Assembly (NCBI GenBank): GCA_021203805.1
Contig: JAJQAM010000009.1
Coordinates: 42,174-106,173 of the forward strand
From: Coprobacillus sp.
Lineage (GTDB): Bacteria > Bacillota_I > Bacilli_A > RFN20 > CAG-826
Direction of reading: 5' to 3'
Length of the DNA: 64,000 bases
Shown here piece after piece: positions 38,196 to 49,992 of this stretch (positions within the stretch are counted from its first letter, which is position 1; each line of letters begins with the position of its first letter). Position numbers and translations under genes: made by a program. The notes below the pieces were generated by a model that had not been told where the DNA came from, ran no database searches, and saw nothing but the letters and a program-made list of their open reading frames with translations.

Positions 38196-38684
38196 ATGAA
38201 CCAAGACATCTTAGAAGAGAAAAAAGATGTTGTAAAAGAGATTGTCTCGAAAGCGAAGACGAATAAGACCGTCATCATCGCTGAGTATCGGGGACTTACC
38301 GTCGCTCAGATGCAAGAGATTAGACGAGCCCTTCGTAAAGAAAATGCTTCCCTTGCAATCTATAAGAACTCATTAGTGTCGAGAGCCTTTGATGAACTCG
38401 GCTACACTGATAAGTCCATGCTTACTGGTCCTAATTCCTTTATCTTCTCGGAAGATGAATTCGCTGGAATGAAGATTATTAGCAAATACGCGAGACGATA
38501 TAATGCTGTCCTCCACATCAAAGGCGCCATCATAGAGGGACAGCTCTGTGATGAAGCCACGGTGAAAGAGCTATCTAAACTCGACAGCAAAGATTCTCTC
38601 GTTTCAATGTTACTATCGTGCCTTGAGGCACCAATCAGATCCTTTGCCTGCGCCGTCAAAGCGGTGGGCGAAAAAGCCAATTAA
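38196..38684 (+). CDS. rplJ: Ribosomal protein uL10
   Basis: 162 residues from ATG 38196, which lies 9 bases after AAAGGAGGT (38178-38186). An upstream ATG in frame at 38073 would add 41 residues translated from the L10 leader RNA and is rejected. Normal family features: VKEIVSKAKTNKTVIIAEYRGLTVAQMQEIRRALRKENA at the start, KNSLVSRAF, and the C-terminal helix for L12 dimers. Anchors the L12 stalk. Confidence 0.96.
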   Translation: MNQDILEEKKDVVKEIVSKAKTNKTVIIAEYRGLTVAQMQEIRRALRKENASLAIYKNSLVSRAFDELGYTDKSMLTGPNSFIFSEDEFAGMKIISKYARRYNAVLHIKGAIIEGQLCDEATVKELSKLDSKDSLVSMLLSCLEAPIRSFACAVKAVGEKAN

Positions 38685-38703
38685 CTATGGAGGTAAATGA
38701 ATA

Positions 38704-39081
38704 ATGGCAAAATTAACAAAAGAAGAAATTGTGGCCGCTCTTAAAGAGTACACAGTTCTTGAACTCAATGATTTAGTGAAACTTGTCGAAGAAGAATTCG
38801 GCGTTAGTGCAGCGGCCCCAGTTGCCGTCGGAGCGGCTCCCGCTGAAGAAGAAGCCGTCAGTGCTGGACCAACCGAAGTCTCCCTCATCCTTAAAGCTGT
38901 TGGCGACCAGAAGGTGGCAGTTATTAAAGCCGTCCAAGCGATTACCGGCCTTGGACTTATGGACGCTAAAAAGCTTGTCGATGGAGCGCCTTGCCCTGTC
39001 AAAGAGCACATCACTCCAGTAGAAGCTGAAGAACATAAGAAAGCCCTTGTTGAGGCTGGTGCAGAAGTAGATATAAAGTAA
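38704..39081 (+). CDS. rplL: Ribosomal protein bL12
   Basis: 125 residues. N-terminal dimer helix ([27 protein letters not shown]), an Ala/Pro/Val hinge ([17 protein letters not shown]), and the C-terminal domain with VALKAV-like [36 protein letters not shown]. Recruits translation GTPases. The Shine-Dalgarno is GGAGGT upstream. A large hairpin begins at its stop. Confidence 0.97.
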   Translation: MAKLTKEEIVAALKEYTVLELNDLVKLVEEEFGVSAAAPVAVGAAPAEEEAVSAGPTEVSLILKAVGDQKVAVIKAVQAITGLGLMDAKKLVDGAPCPVKEHITPVEAEEHKKALVEAGAEVDIK

Positions 39082-39113
39082 GTTTCTCCTCTGGGCCATG
39101 CCCGAGGGAAACT
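39081..39113 (+). promoter_or_regulatory. rplL-rpoB intergenic hairpin
   Basis: AGTTTC, CCTC and GGGC (39081-39096) pair with GCCC, GAGG and GAAACT (39100-39113), with two single-base bulges. There is no T-run, so it is more like an attenuator or RNase III site than a full terminator. A second stem GATATAC/GTATATC sits at 39132-39148. Confidence 0.6.
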
Positions 39114-39211
39114 ACTTACCTATCTATTTTTGATATACAAAGTATATCACCAGTCAAACGGTCCTACCCCTAATAGAGGGAAGACAAAAATAACAACAAA
39201 GGAGCCGTATT

Positions 39212-42200
39212 ATGTCAGTTAGAAATATTAATGAATTAAAAGTCTTAAACAACAATCGTTATGATTACTCGAAAATCAGTGGAGATCTTCCTCTCCCTAA
39301 TCTCGTGGAAATCCAAACAAGTTCATATAACGACCTTAAGGACAATGGTTTAGATGAAGTCTTTAGGGAGTCTTTTCCTATTACATCCTATGATGGAAAG
39401 ACCTCAATTGCTTATGAAGGACTTCGATATGGCGAGCCTAAGCATACAGTCGCAGATTGTAAAGAAAACGACCTAACGTATGCAGCTCCGCTTTACGTCA
39501 CTCTTCGTCTCCAATATGAAAACGGAGAAATGCAAGAGAGCGAAGTTTATATGGGCGATTTCCCTCTTATGACTAGCTCTGGAACATTTATTGTAAACGG
39601 CGCGGAGCGAGTCATTGTCTCCCAGCTTGTAAGGTCTCCAGGCGCCTATCTCTCTAAAGAGAGTCATAACGGCCGAGACACTTATGGAGCAGATCTTATT
39701 CCAGGAAGAGGAACCTGGCTACAATTTGAAAGTGATCTCAATAAGAATCTTCTCTATGTCCGTGTGGATAGACAGAGAAAGATGAGCGCTACCACGCTCT
39801 TTAAAGCGATTCTCTATAATGAGAAAGCGGAGTCTAAAGAGCTAAGAACTAAGCCCGAAGAGAATACTTATCTTGATGATATGATTCTCGACTACTTTGG
39901 TCATAATAATACCTATCTCAATGAGACTCTTGCTAAAGATGATTCAAATAAGCTTAAAACAAGTAGAGACGCTCTCATCGATATCTTTAAGAAAATGAAA
40001 CCAGGTGAACCAGTCACCGCTGATGGATATAACTCATATCTCTATCAAAAGTTCATGGATCCAAAAAGATATTCCCTTGGAAAAGCGGGAAGATTTAAAT
40101 ACGCAAAAAAACTTGGAGTGTATGACCGCCTTAAAGAGAGAATCCTCGCTGAGAATCTCATCGATAGTGACGGCGTGGTCCGCTACGAGACTGGTCACTA
40201 TTTAACTAGCGAAGAAGTCGAAGCCCTCCGCGATGAAGAGTTCTTTGAAAAAGGCGCTCATATATGCAAAATTCCAGTCAATAAGGACCTTGATCCTTCA
40301 AACAAAGAAAAAGACCCCGACTATGTTCAGTATGAATATGTCAACATCGTCAAGGTCTATAAAGACGATAAAAAGCAGACCAAAGATAACATTGTTCATA
40401 TCATTGGAACGGATTTAACTTCCGATGCTTCAGTGGTCACTGTCTCTGACATTATGGCCCTATTCTCATACTACCTTAACGTCATTGACGGCATCGGCAC
40501 TACCGATGATATCGATCACTTAGGTAATCGAAGAATTAGATGCGTTGGTGAACTTATTCAAAATCAGTTTAGAGTGGGCCTTGCTAAGACCGTAAAGACC
40601 GTTCAGCAAAAGATGTCCATCTCTGATTTAGGTCAAGTAAAGCTAAAAGCTTTAATTAACCCTCGTCCCCTTACCGCTTCTATCCGTGAATTCTTTGCTT
40701 CTTCTCAGCTCTCTCAGTTTATGGATCAGACTAACCCCTTAGCGGAGCTCACTAATAAGAGAAGACTCTCCGCTTTAGGTCCAGGTGGTCTCACCCGTGA
40801 TAGAGCGAGTAGTGAAGTCCGTGACGTTCACGTCTCTCACTACGGACGTATCTGTCCTATTGAGACTCCAGAAGGACAAAACATCGGTCTTATTAATAAC
40901 CTCGCTTCTTACGCAAGAGTGAATAAATACGGATTTATTGAGACTCCGTATCGAAGCGTTGTTAAAGAGGGAAATAGCGTAAAGGTCCTTAACGACCCCG
41001 CTAATTCTCACTATTTATCCGCTGATGATGAAAAAGATAAGTATATCGCTGAGGCTAACCTTAACTTTGGTCCGGACGGCGAAATTCTTGATGAACACGT
41101 TGTCGCCCGCTATAACGGCGAAAACGTCGTCATCGATAAAGAAAAAGTCGATTATGTCGATGTCAGTCCTAAGCAAATTGTCTCAGTTGCCACTGCTTGT
41201 ATACCGTTCCTTGAAAACGACGACTCAAGCCGTGCACTTATGGGCGCAAACATGCAGAGACAGGCCTTACCTCTTTTAAGGCCAAGCGCTCCACTAGTGG
41301 GAACCGGAATTGAGTCACAGATTGCTCGTGACTCCGGTCTTGCCGTGGTCAGCGGCTACGACGGCGAAGTCATCTACTCCGACTCTCGTCTTATTAAGAT
41401 TAAAGTCGATGGAGCGGAAGACGAAGTCGTAACTTATACTTTACAGAAATTTGAAAGAAGTAATAACGGCACCTGTATTAACCAGCGCTCTATCGTTCAT
41501 AAAGGCGACCACGTGAGTAAAGGACAGATTATCGCTGATGGTCCGGCAATGGATAACGGCGATCTCGCCCTCGGTCAAAACGTTGTCATCGCCTTCATGC
41601 CTTGGAATGGTTATAACTACGAAGATGCGGTTATTATGAGTGAAAGACTAGTGAAGGATGATACCTACACTTCTATTCATATTGAAAAATATGAACTTGA
41701 GTGCCGCTCTATTCCTAAGTTAGGCGATGAAGAAATTACCGCGGACATTCCAAATGTTTCAACTGAAGCGAAAGCCCATCTCGATAAAGACGGTGTCATT
41801 ATTCCGGGTAGTGAAGTCAAAGAAGGCGATATCCTCGTTGGTAAAGTGACACCTAAAGGTGTCAGTGAACCCACTCCTGAAGAGAAACTCCTCATGGCTA
41901 TCTTCGGCGAGAAGACTAACGAAGGCAAAGATGCTTCCCTTCGTGTTCCTCATGGAGGCGCCGGCATTGTCCTTGACGTCAAGAGAGTGAAACGTGAAAG
42001 CAAGAGCAAAGACGTTGAGCTCGCTCCTGGTGTGAATGAAGTGGTCCGCGTCTATATCGTCCAAAAGAGAAAGATCTCAGAGGGCGATAAGATGAGTGGT
42101 CGTCATGGTAATAAGGGTGTTATTTCTAAGATTCTCCCTGAAAACGATATGCCTTTCCTTCCAGACGGCACTCCTATTGATATTATGCTTAATCCTCTCG

Positions 42201-42922
42201 GTGTCCCATCCCGTATGAATATTGGACAAATCCTTGAGTCTCACTTAGGCCTTGCCCTTAAGACCCTTGGCTATAAAATAGCCACTCCTGTCTTTGACGG
42301 CATTACTAATGAGGAAATGTATGACCTCATGAAGAAAGCGGGCATGAGTGAAGATGGTAAAACAGTCCTTTATGACGGAAGAACTGGAGAGAGATTTGAT
42401 GAAAAGATCAATGTGGGCGTGATGTATATGATTAAACTCGTTCACATGGTCGATGATAAACTACACGCGAGAGCAACTGGTCCATATTCTCTTGTGACTC
42501 AGCAGCCACTTGGAGGTAAAGCTCAAAATGGTGGTCAGAGATTTGGAGAAATGGAAGTCTGGGCCCTTGAAGCCTATGGCGCTGCACATATCTTACAGGA
42601 GCTCCTCACCATCAAGAGTGATGATAGAGTGGGACGTCGTAAGACATATGAGGCCATAATCAAAGGCAAAGAGATACCTAAACCAGGTATTCCAGAGGCC
42701 TTCCGTGTCTTAGTAAAAGAACTACAAGCCCTCTCTCTTAATGTCGAACTTCTCGATCAAGACGGACAGATCATTGATATGGATGAACTCGCTAGAGAAC
42801 AAGATAAAGAAGAGAGAAAAACAAATCAAGCCTTACATTCGCTTGTGGGTAATAGTGAGAGTTTCGACGTTGTAACCTCGGAGAACGGCATTGTCATCCA
42901 TAGCGATGAGTATGAGGAATAA
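39212..42922 (+). CDS. rpoB: RNA polymerase beta subunit
   Basis: 1236 residues, full length. Contains the rifampicin region [40 protein letters not shown], the conserved [17 protein letters not shown], the GHNPWNG-like [28 protein letters not shown] and the C-terminal [20 protein letters not shown]. The residue matching E. coli His526 is Asn (AAT, 40754-40756, codon 515). Asn at this place confers rifampicin resistance and is documented as the natural state in Mollicutes such as Spiroplasma. AAAGGAG precedes the start. Confidence 0.98.
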   Translation: MSVRNINELKVLNNNRYDYSKISGDLPLPNLVEIQTSSYNDLKDNGLDEVFRESFPITSYDGKTSIAYEGLRYGEPKHTVADCKENDLTYAAPLYVTLRLQYENGEMQESEVYMGDFPLMTSSGTFIVNGAERVIVSQLVRSPGAYLSKESHNGRDTYGADLIPGRGTWLQFESDLNKNLLYVRVDRQRKMSATTLFKAILYNEKAESKELRTKPEENTYLDDMILDYFGHNNTYLNETLAKDDSNKLKTSRDALIDIFKKMKPGEPVTADGYNSYLYQKFMDPKRYSLGKAGRFKYAKKLGVYDRLKERILAENLIDSDGVVRYETGHYLTSEEVEALRDEEFFEKGAHICKIPVNKDLDPSNKEKDPDYVQYEYVNIVKVYKDDKKQTKDNIVHIIGTDLTSDASVVTVSDIMALFSYYLNVIDGIGTTDDIDHLGNRRIRCVGELIQNQFRVGLAKTVKTVQQKMSISDLGQVKLKALINPRPLTASIREFFASSQLSQFMDQTNPLAELTNKRRLSALGPGGLTRDRASSEVRDVHVSHYGRICPIETPEGQNIGLINNLASYARVNKYGFIETPYRSVVKEGNSVKVLNDPANSHYLSADDEKDKYIAEANLNFGPDGEILDEHVVARYNGENVVIDKEKVDYVDVSPKQIVSVATACIPFLENDDSSRALMGANMQRQALPLLRPSAPLVGTGIESQIARDSGLAVVSGYDGEVIYSDSRLIKIKVDGAEDEVVTYTLQKFERSNNGTCINQRSIVHKGDHVSKGQIIADGPAMDNGDLALGQNVVIAFMPWNGYNYEDAVIMSERLVKDDTYTSIHIEKYELECRSIPKLGDEEITADIPNVSTEAKAHLDKDGVIIPGSEVKEGDILVGKVTPKGVSEPTPEEKLLMAIFGEKTNEGKDASLRVPHGGAGIVLDVKRVKRESKSKDVELAPGVNEVVRVYIVQKRKISEGDKMSGRHGNKGVISKILPENDMPFLPDGTPIDIMLNPLGVPSRMNIGQILESHLGLALKTLGYKIATPVFDGITNEEMYDLMKKAGMSEDGKTVLYDGRTGERFDEKINVGVMYMIKLVHMVDDKLHARATGPYSLVTQQPLGGKAQNGGQRFGEMEVWALEAYGAAHILQELLTIKSDDRVGRRKTYEAIIKGKEIPKPGIPEAFRVLVKELQALSLNVELLDQDGQIIDMDELAREQDKEERKTNQALHSLVGNSESFDVVTSENGIVIHSDEYEE

Positions 42923-42936
42923 GGAGGTAACTTATC

Positions 42937-45900
42937 ATGGCAGCATCATATTTAGATAAAAAAATATCCGCTATCTCAGTTAGCCTTGCTTCTCCAGATG
43001 TGATTAGAAGTTGGTCGCATGGAGAAGTCCTTAAGCCTGAAACGATTAACTATCGTACTCAAAAACCAGAGGACGATGGACTTTACTGTGAAAAAATATT
43101 TGGTCCTAATAAGGACTATGAGTGTCACTGCGGTAAGTATAAAAAGATTAGATACGCCGGCAAAGTTTGTGAAGTATGCGGCGTTGAAGTTACTTCCCGA
43201 GAAGTGAGAAGAGAGAGAATGGGTCATATTGAGCTCGCCTCTCCTTGCACTCATATTTGGTATCTTAAAGGAGTGCCTTCCCGTATTGGCCTCATCCTTG
43301 AGATTGCCCCAAAAGCCCTCGAAGAAGTCGTCTACTTCGCCGCTCACATCTGCCTTGATCCAGGTAAATCTTCCCGTATCTTCTATAAAGAGATCATTAA
43401 CGAGAAGAATGGACGTGAGACCTTTATCCCAGCGATTCAGGAAATCCTTGATGATTCCGCGCAGTACGGTCTCCTTCCTGGAGATGAGGAATATGTAACT
43501 GGAGAGATTCTCATTGAAAAACTCCGTAATCCAGGCGAAGTCTTTGACTTCCAAAACTGCGCTAACTTCCTAAATAAACACGCTGGAAGCGTGTTTGGAG
43601 AGGGAGCAGAAGCGATTAAAACCCTTCTCGAGCAAGTCGATATCGACGCTGAGTTTGAAGCGGTTCTTAAAAAGAGCAAAGAAGCCACCGCTCAAAATAG
43701 GCAGAAACTTACCAAGAGACTTGAATGCCTTGAAGCTTTCAAGACCAGTAAGAATAAGCCGGAGTGGATGGTTCTTGATGTTATCCCTGTGATCCCACCT
43801 GATCTCAGACCAATGCTTCAGCTTGATGGTGGTCGTTTTGCCACTAGTGACCTAAATGATTTATACCGTAGGGTCATTTCTCGTAACAATCGTCTTAAAA
43901 AGCTCATTGAAATGAACGCTCCTCAAGTCATTCTCATGAACGAGAAGAGAATGCTTCAGGAAGCGGTTGACGCTCTTATCGATAATGGGAGACGTAATAA
44001 ACCTGTCCAGGGACCTGGAGGGAGACCGCTTAAATCCTTAAGTAGTGCTCTTAAAGGTAAACAGGGAAGGTTTAGACAAAACCTTCTCGGTAAGAGAGTG
44101 GACTACTCTGGCCGTTCCGTTATTGCAGTGGGCCCAGATCTTAAGATGTATGAATGTGGTCTCCCCCGTGAGATGGCGATTCAACTTCTTCGTCCATTCA
44201 TTGCCTGCGAGCTTCTTAAGAGAGGGAAAGCCACCGCTCATAAGCAAGCGGACAAGATTATCGATCGCTATGAAGACTGCGTCTATGATGTCCTAGAAGA
44301 CATCATCTCTAAACACCCAGTCCTCTTAAACCGTGCTCCTACTCTCCATAGACTAGGTATTCAGGCTTTCCAGCCTAAACTCGTCGATGGAAGAGCCATT
44401 AGACTCCATCCATTAGTCTGCGCTGGCTATAACGCTGACTTTGATGGTGACCAGATGGCGGTGCACGTCCCATTAAGTAAAGCAGCTCAGGAAGAAGCCC
44501 TTGACTTAATGCTTGCCTCAAATAATATTTTAGGACCTAAAGATGGCGCTTCTATTGTTACGCCTTCTCAGGATATGGTCCTTGGTAACTACTATCTTAC
44601 TAGTGAAATCAGTAAGGACGAGCTCCTCGCTAAAGCCAAGCAACTTAAAGCGGAAGGCGACACGGAGCAAGCGGAGCTATATGAGCTCTACGCTGCCAGT
44701 GAAGGTAAAGTCTTCCGTGATGCAGACGATGTGATTCGCGCTTATGATACGAAGCAGGTCCACCTCCAAAATAGAATTGCGGTGCTTGGCAAAGGTCTTC
44801 AAAAGTCCTGCTTTACTGAGGAGCAGAATAACTCTTACCTACTTACCACCGTGGGTAAAGTTATCTTTAATAGAATCTTCCCATCTGATTTCCCTTATTT
44901 AAATAAAGTAAATACTGAAAACCTTGAGGGCACTCCTATGGAATACTTCTATCCAAAAGGAACTAATATTCCCGAGGTCATTGCCTCTCGTCCAACAGAG
45001 TTACCATTCCGAAAGAAAGAGCTAGGAAGAATCATCGATGAAATCTTCCAGCGTTATGATAGGCTTGGTAATCCTAAGACCGCCGCGGTCCTTGATAAGA
45101 TGAAGGATCAAGGCTTTAGCTTTGCAACGACCGCTGGCTTTACAGTCTCCCTTGCCGATATTACTATCTGTCAAGGTAAAGACGAGCTCATTGCCGAAGG
45201 CGACAAGAAAGTCGATGAGATTGAGCAGTGGTATGAAGCGGGCTTCCTTACCGCTGAAGAGAAACATAACCAAGCCGTTGCGGTTTGGAGTGATGTAGTC
45301 GATAAGGTAAGAGATGTCCTCACTAAACAATTCTCTCAGGATAAACGTAATCCAATCTACATGATGAGTGATAGTGGTGCTCGTGGTAATATCTCTAATA
45401 TTATTCAACTAGCGGGTATGAGAGGACTTATGGGTAATACCTCAGGAGGCATTATTGAACTTCCTGTTAAGTCCTGCTTCCGTGAAGGTCTCTCTGTCTC
45501 TGAATTCTTCATTGCCACTCACGGCGCAAGAAAAGGCGGCTCTGATACCGCTCTTAAGACGGCTGACTCCGGCTATCTTACCAGACGTCTTGTGGATGTC
45601 GCTCAGGATGTCATCGTCCGTGAAGTCGACTGCGGAACCCACAAAGGCTTTGAAGTCAGTGATATTGTCGATACCGCTCGTAACGTGGTTATTGTTAAGC
45701 TCTACGATAGACTCGTCGGTCGATACGCTCTTGATGACATCATCAATCCAAATACTGGAGAGGTCATTGTTAAGGGTAACACCATGATTGAAGAAGATAC
45801 CGCAAGAGCCATTGTGGACGCCGGTATTACTTCCGTTAAGATTAGATCCCTATTTGGCTGCGAGACTAAAGACGGTGTATGTGTCCACTGCTATGGACGC

Positions 45901-46857
45901 TGCCTTGCAACCGGCCGAGAGATTAAAGTGGGTGATGCCGTAGGCGTCATGGCCGCTCAGTCAATTGGTGAGCCAGGCACTCAGCTTACTCTTTGGAACC
46001 ATAGAACTGGTGGTGTGGCCGGTGGTAGTGATATCACTCAAGGTCTCCCTCGTGTTCAGGAGCTATTTGAAGCGAGAACTCCAAAAGGTATGGCGGTTAT
46101 CTCCCAGATCTGCGGTAAAGTCACGAAGATTGTGGAAGAAGGCGGTCACTATGTCGTCACCGTGAAAAATGACCTCGAAGAAAAGACTTATACCACTCCA
46201 TTTGGCTCTAAGCTTAGAGTGAAAGAGAAAGATACTGTCTATAACGGCTCTAAGATTACTGAAGGCTCTATTTCTCCGAAAGAGCTTCTTGAAGTGGCCA
46301 ATGTGGACTCCGTTGAAAACTACATTGTTAAGGAAGTCCAGAAGGTCTACTCCGCTCAGTCAATTGCCATTAGTGATAAGCATATCGAGGTTATCGTTCG
46401 CCAGATGCTTAGTAAAGTGTTTGTTATTGATGCGGGCGATACAAATCTCTTAAGCGGCACCAGAGTGAACGTCAATAAGGTGACCGAAGAGAACACCAGT
46501 GTACTTATTGATGGTAAGAGACCAGCAATCTTCCAGCCTCTCATTCTCGGAATTACTAAGGCCGCTCTTGAAGTCGATTCCTTCCTCTCCGCGGCATCCT
46601 TCCAGGAGACCACTAAGGTCTTAACCGATGCCACGATTAAGGGTAAGACGGATAAACTCCACGGCCTTAAGGAGAACGTTATTACTGGACGTCTCATTCC
46701 AGCAGGTAGAGGACTCCTCTCTGACGAAGAGGAAGAAGAGATTCTTGACGGCTTCTCGGTCGAAGAGAAGATGAAAGAAGTGAAGGCCTGCTACATCGAG
46801 GAACATGACCGTAAGATTGCGGAAATCCGCGGAAAGATCCAGGAAGTCTCTAAATAA
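42937..46857 (+). CDS. rpoC: RNA polymerase beta' subunit
   Basis: 1306 residues. N-terminal zinc site [20 protein letters not shown], the catalytic [12 protein letters not shown] (three Asp for Mg2+), [13 protein letters not shown], the trigger-loop/bridge-helix region ([31 protein letters not shown]), a second zinc site ([19 protein letters not shown]) and [13 protein letters not shown]. Follows rpoB by 14 bases with AAGGAGG. Ends at a strong terminator. Confidence 0.98.
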   Translation: MAASYLDKKISAISVSLASPDVIRSWSHGEVLKPETINYRTQKPEDDGLYCEKIFGPNKDYECHCGKYKKIRYAGKVCEVCGVEVTSREVRRERMGHIELASPCTHIWYLKGVPSRIGLILEIAPKALEEVVYFAAHICLDPGKSSRIFYKEIINEKNGRETFIPAIQEILDDSAQYGLLPGDEEYVTGEILIEKLRNPGEVFDFQNCANFLNKHAGSVFGEGAEAIKTLLEQVDIDAEFEAVLKKSKEATAQNRQKLTKRLECLEAFKTSKNKPEWMVLDVIPVIPPDLRPMLQLDGGRFATSDLNDLYRRVISRNNRLKKLIEMNAPQVILMNEKRMLQEAVDALIDNGRRNKPVQGPGGRPLKSLSSALKGKQGRFRQNLLGKRVDYSGRSVIAVGPDLKMYECGLPREMAIQLLRPFIACELLKRGKATAHKQADKIIDRYEDCVYDVLEDIISKHPVLLNRAPTLHRLGIQAFQPKLVDGRAIRLHPLVCAGYNADFDGDQMAVHVPLSKAAQEEALDLMLASNNILGPKDGASIVTPSQDMVLGNYYLTSEISKDELLAKAKQLKAEGDTEQAELYELYAASEGKVFRDADDVIRAYDTKQVHLQNRIAVLGKGLQKSCFTEEQNNSYLLTTVGKVIFNRIFPSDFPYLNKVNTENLEGTPMEYFYPKGTNIPEVIASRPTELPFRKKELGRIIDEIFQRYDRLGNPKTAAVLDKMKDQGFSFATTAGFTVSLADITICQGKDELIAEGDKKVDEIEQWYEAGFLTAEEKHNQAVAVWSDVVDKVRDVLTKQFSQDKRNPIYMMSDSGARGNISNIIQLAGMRGLMGNTSGGIIELPVKSCFREGLSVSEFFIATHGARKGGSDTALKTADSGYLTRRLVDVAQDVIVREVDCGTHKGFEVSDIVDTARNVVIVKLYDRLVGRYALDDIINPNTGEVIVKGNTMIEEDTARAIVDAGITSVKIRSLFGCETKDGVCVHCYGRCLATGREIKVGDAVGVMAAQSIGEPGTQLTLWNHRTGGVAGGSDITQGLPRVQELFEARTPKGMAVISQICGKVTKIVEEGGHYVVTVKNDLEEKTYTTPFGSKLRVKEKDTVYNGSKITEGSISPKELLEVANVDSVENYIVKEVQKVYSAQSIAISDKHIEVIVRQMLSKVFVIDAGDTNLLSGTRVNVNKVTEENTSVLIDGKRPAIFQPLILGITKAALEVDSFLSAASFQETTKVLTDATIKGKTDKLHGLKENVITGRLIPAGRGLLSDEEEEEILDGFSVEEKMKEVKACYIEEHDRKIAEIRGKIQEVSK

Positions 46858-46882
46858 CTACCTCTACATTAAAATTTTATAA

Positions 46883-46907
46883 AAAAAGCCAGTTCTGCTG
46901 GCTTTTT
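46883..46907 (+). terminator. Terminator after rpoC (bidirectional)
   Basis: AAAAAGCCAG (46883-46892) and CTGGCTTTTT (46898-46907) around TTCTG, followed by CTTTTT. The stem is identical to that after tRNA-Arg at 24135-24160. Confidence 0.92.
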
Positions 46908-46932
46908 CTTTTTGACGCATTAATTATTTTTT

Positions 46933-47451
46933 CTATTCTTTAACGTAGGCCTTAACGATTTCAGCGATATAGACAGTGTGAAAGTCTTTTTTAGGATAGT
47001 GCTCCTCTATGACCGATTTATCGATGAAATTTTCTTCTTTTATCTGGTCTTTGTAGAGTTTTTTACAAATGAGAACGACTTCTGCTTCCTCGATAAACAT
47101 CGTATTATCCTCAAAGCATGGGGTAAGACCCGCATTTTTAATTTTATCTTCATCTCTTCCCGAGTGAGAGCCCATATACATAAGCGCCTCTCTCTTATCA
47201 CTTGGGAGAAGTGACAAAGTAAAGATATCATTTTCCTCGATAATCTCACGGGTATATCTCGTGGGTCTAACATAGACCACAACGGTTTTCTCGCCACCCA
47301 TATGTCCCCATAGACTTCCATAGTGACCCCAAGAGATCGTCATCGCGTTATATTTAGCGGGGCTCCCACCGCCTAGAAGCGGCCACCTTTTTCCAAAAAG
47401 GTCATAGCCCTCAAAATTAAAATCATCCACTTTTATTTCTTTAAAACTCAT
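46933..47451 (-). CDS. Flavin-reductase-like FMN-binding protein
   Basis: 172 residues. Split-barrel flavin domain: KYNAMTISWGHYGSLWG, VVVYVRPTRYTREIIEENDIFTLSLLP, and the late YIAEIVKAYV. Family members reduce free flavin or carry FMN; the partner is unknown. Start ATG 47449-47451 (minus). It converges on rpoC and diverges from the Cof phosphatase gene. Confidence 0.85.
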   Translation of the reverse strand: MSFKEIKVDDFNFEGYDLFGKRWPLLGGGSPAKYNAMTISWGHYGSLWGHMGGEKTVVVYVRPTRYTREIIEENDIFTLSLLPSDKREALMYMGSHSGRDEDKIKNAGLTPCFEDNTMFIEEAEVVLICKKLYKDQIKEENFIDKSVIEEHYPKKDFHTVYIAEIVKAYVKE

Positions 47452-47473
47452 ATTCTAAGCCCCTTTTCCTTTT

Positions 47474-47481
47474 GCTATAAT
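47474..47481 (+). promoter_or_regulatory. Extended -10 of the Cof-type gene, leaderless
   Basis: TGCTATAAT (47473-47481) ends 8 bases before ATG 47490, with no Shine-Dalgarno. Confidence 0.6.
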
Positions 47482-47489
47482 CATTATAT

Positions 47490-48281
47490 ATGAAATCAAA
47501 GCCTGACAAAAAAATAATCTTCTTTGATGTAGACTGGACTCTATATGACCATGAGAATAGCTGCTTCCCTAAAAGCGGGATAGAGGCTTTTAAAGAGCTT
47601 CATAAAAAAGGTAATATCCTCATCCTTTGTACATCCCGTAACTATGACTCTTTATATAGGCTTGGAACTTTTAAATACTTCCATCCTGATGGAGTGATTT
47701 GTAGTAACGGACAAACTATTTTTTATAAAAATAAACTCATCCACACAACGTATTTCACTAAAAAGGAAGTCGAGCAGATCCGTAATGTTATCCTCCCGCT
47801 TAATCTAAGCCTAGAAGCCGCCACCACAAAAACGAGATTTATGATGGCCCCGATTCATGACGAGGTATATGAGCTATATAAAACCTACCGCGAGATCATA
47901 ACTAAATATAAAAAATATAAAAACCAAAGAATTACCGCTTTTGTTTTATTTGCCACTGATAAATATGAAGACTATATAAGAGAAAACCTTCCAAGCGGAA
48001 CTATTTTCTATCGATATGATAAATACGGCGCAGATCTCGCTCCAACGGAAAGAATTAAAGGCGATGGAGTTAGATATCTCCTCTCCTATTTATCTATAGA
48101 TAAAAGTAATGCTATAGCGGTGGGAGACGATCTCCCTGATATCTCGATGTTTAAGGAAGTGGGATATTCAGTCTGCCTAGGAAACGGAAATGAGGAAACT
48201 AAAAAAGCCGCTGACATGGTAACTGACCCTATCTCTCGGGGCGGCGTTTATAATGCCTTTAAAAAGATTGGACTTATCTAG
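47490..48281 (+). CDS. Cof-type HAD hydrolase
   Basis: 263 residues, HAD type IIB. Motif I FFDVDWTLYDHEN keeps both Asp but has Trp where Gly is usual (DVDGT to DVDWT); motif II LCTSRN, and the C-terminal GDGVRYLLSYLSI and IAVGDDLPDISMFKEVGYSVCLGNG (motif IV) are normal. Members dephosphorylate sugar phosphates or flavin mononucleotide. The GH13 gene follows 32 bases on, and its promoter overlaps the end of this gene. Confidence 0.88.
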   Translation: MKSKPDKKIIFFDVDWTLYDHENSCFPKSGIEAFKELHKKGNILILCTSRNYDSLYRLGTFKYFHPDGVICSNGQTIFYKNKLIHTTYFTKKEVEQIRNVILPLNLSLEAATTKTRFMMAPIHDEVYELYKTYREIITKYKKYKNQRITAFVLFATDKYEDYIRENLPSGTIFYRYDKYGADLAPTERIKGDGVRYLLSYLSIDKSNAIAVGDDLPDISMFKEVGYSVCLGNGNEETKKAADMVTDPISRGGVYNAFKKIGLI

Positions 48282-48304
48282 TATAATATACTTATCCTAG
48301 GGGG
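48282..48304 (+). promoter_or_regulatory. GH13 gene -10 box and ribosome site
   Basis: TATAAT (48282-48287) with a TTAAAA (48259-48264) 17 bases upstream. AGGGGG (48299-48304), nine bases before the ATG, is part of a GGGTACCC palindrome (48302-48309). Confidence 0.55.
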
Positions 48305-48313
48305 TACCCTTAT

Positions 48314-49942
48314 ATGAAAAAAAATAGAATAATTACTCTTTCTCTTTTAGCTGCTACCGCTATTGCGACTGGTTTTAGTAGCGCTGCTTGTGATGGATCT
48401 GACGGATCTGATTATAAATATCGCTATAACGATGGTTACGAAACGGTCGAATACGGAAAATATGGAACTTACTATGAAATATTCCCATATTCATATGCCG
48501 ATAGCAACGGAGACGGCATTGGTGATATTCCCGGTATCACCGCTAAACTAGATTACATACATGATCTAGGCTTTACTGGCATCTGGCTTACACCAGTTCA
48601 TCCATCAACTACTTATCATAAGTATAACGTTGATGATTATTTTGATATCGATCCTGACTTTGGAACCCTAGATGACTATAAGGAGATGGTGGATAAAGCC
48701 CATGACCTAGGCATGACCGTTATCCTTGATTTAGTCGTCAACCACTCAGGAAGAAATAATCCTTGGTTTACACAGAGCGCTCAAGCGCATGTTAAAGGTG
48801 ACACCACTAACCAGTATTATGACTATTACGTCTGGTCAACTTCATACCAAAGTGGATATAACGCCTATAATAACAATTGGTACTATGAATGTGAGTTTGA
48901 TTCACAGATGCCTGACCTCAACTTACAGTTAATTCTTGATGATCCTACATGTGATCTTGCTAAGGACCTTACCGAAGTCATGAGATTCTGGCTTGAAGAC
49001 TATGATGTTGATGGGTTTAGACTTGACGCTGTTACTACTTATTTTGGTAATTCTAATGTCGATAATGATGACGCCGCGGTCTTAAAATGGATTAACGATA
49101 CCGCAAAATCGATTAAACCTAACTGCTATATCGTTGCAGAAGGTCAGTGGGGCAGCACTTCTAGTAATGCCACCCTTCTCCAATCCGGCATTGATTCCTG
49201 CTTCAACTTTGACTTTAAAGGAACTGAAGGCTATATTGGAACGACTGTTAATCAGCAGAACGCGACAAATTTTCAAAAGGGCTATACTAATTCAATGTCT
49301 GGTTTACCTGAGGGATGTATTCCCGCTCCATTTGTCTGTAATCACGATTCACCAAGTGGACGTCTCGTAGGAGCGACCCAGGCGAGAAACGCTCCACAAA
49401 GACTTAAATTTGGATATGGACTCCTTGCGATGAGCACTGGTTGTATCTTCAATTACTATGGAGACGAAATTGGCATGGGCGCCCAGTCATCTAGTAAGGA
49501 TGAAGATCTTAGAGTTCCTATGAATTGGGGTGATAGTTATACCTGCACTCCCGTCAGCGGAGCATCTACGATTGTTGAAGAGACAGTCTATCCATTTGGA
49601 ACAGTGAAGTCTCTTCTTAAAGATAAGAACTCCTCTCTAGCGTATGTTGCTAAAGCTAATGAGGTTAGAAATACCCATCTTGCGATTCCCTGTGGAGACT
49701 GCACCACTGTGTACTCTAACACTAATGCTTTCCAGGGATTCCTTAAGACATATGGTGATGATAGTGTTCTTCTTCTCGTCAATGCTTCAACCTATGAATA
49801 TATCACCTATGATTATTCTAATTATGAAGGATACACTAATATTGACGCGGAGCTAGTTAGTGATACTAGCTACAAAGTAGAATCAACTTCCACTAGTGTA
49901 ACTGTCCCACCTGAATCCATCATAGTTTTGACAAAAGATTAA
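48314..49942 (+). CDS. Secreted GH13 alpha-amylase-family glycosidase (lipoprotein)
   Basis: 542 residues. Signal peptide with a lipobox-like FSSAAC at about residues 21-26, then a Gly/Asp/Ser linker, so probably lipid-anchored outside the cell. GH13 core: YEIFPYSYADSNGDGIGD, region I DLVVNH, region II GFRLDAVTTYF (nucleophile Asp), region III VAEGQW (acid/base Glu), region IV CNHDSP (stabiliser Asp). All catalytic residues are intact. Cleaves alpha-glucans; the subfamily (alpha-amylase or neopullulanase-like) is not decided. It could supply oligosaccharides to the ABC importer at 60.3 kb (inference). A following AAAAT-AGTT-ATTTT stem is weak. Confidence 0.92.
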   Translation: MKKNRIITLSLLAATAIATGFSSAACDGSDGSDYKYRYNDGYETVEYGKYGTYYEIFPYSYADSNGDGIGDIPGITAKLDYIHDLGFTGIWLTPVHPSTTYHKYNVDDYFDIDPDFGTLDDYKEMVDKAHDLGMTVILDLVVNHSGRNNPWFTQSAQAHVKGDTTNQYYDYYVWSTSYQSGYNAYNNNWYYECEFDSQMPDLNLQLILDDPTCDLAKDLTEVMRFWLEDYDVDGFRLDAVTTYFGNSNVDNDDAAVLKWINDTAKSIKPNCYIVAEGQWGSTSSNATLLQSGIDSCFNFDFKGTEGYIGTTVNQQNATNFQKGYTNSMSGLPEGCIPAPFVCNHDSPSGRLVGATQARNAPQRLKFGYGLLAMSTGCIFNYYGDEIGMGAQSSSKDEDLRVPMNWGDSYTCTPVSGASTIVEETVYPFGTVKSLLKDKNSSLAYVAKANEVRNTHLAIPCGDCTTVYSNTNAFQGFLKTYGDDSVLLLVNASTYEYITYDYSNYEGYTNIDAELVSDTSYKVESTSTSVTVPPESIIVLTKD

Positions 49943-49992
49943 AATAGTTATTTTCATTATAAAATTATTACTTTGAAGTTCAAAACTGCTAA

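Noticed and set aside
42976..43554. 192-codon antisense frame in rpoC
   Set aside because: Lies fully inside a highly conserved rpoC region, with no promoter or ribosome site.
48302..48309. GGGTACCC palindrome as an SD-sequestering hairpin in the amylase leader
   Set aside because: A palindrome without a loop cannot fold on itself; no partner strand was found.
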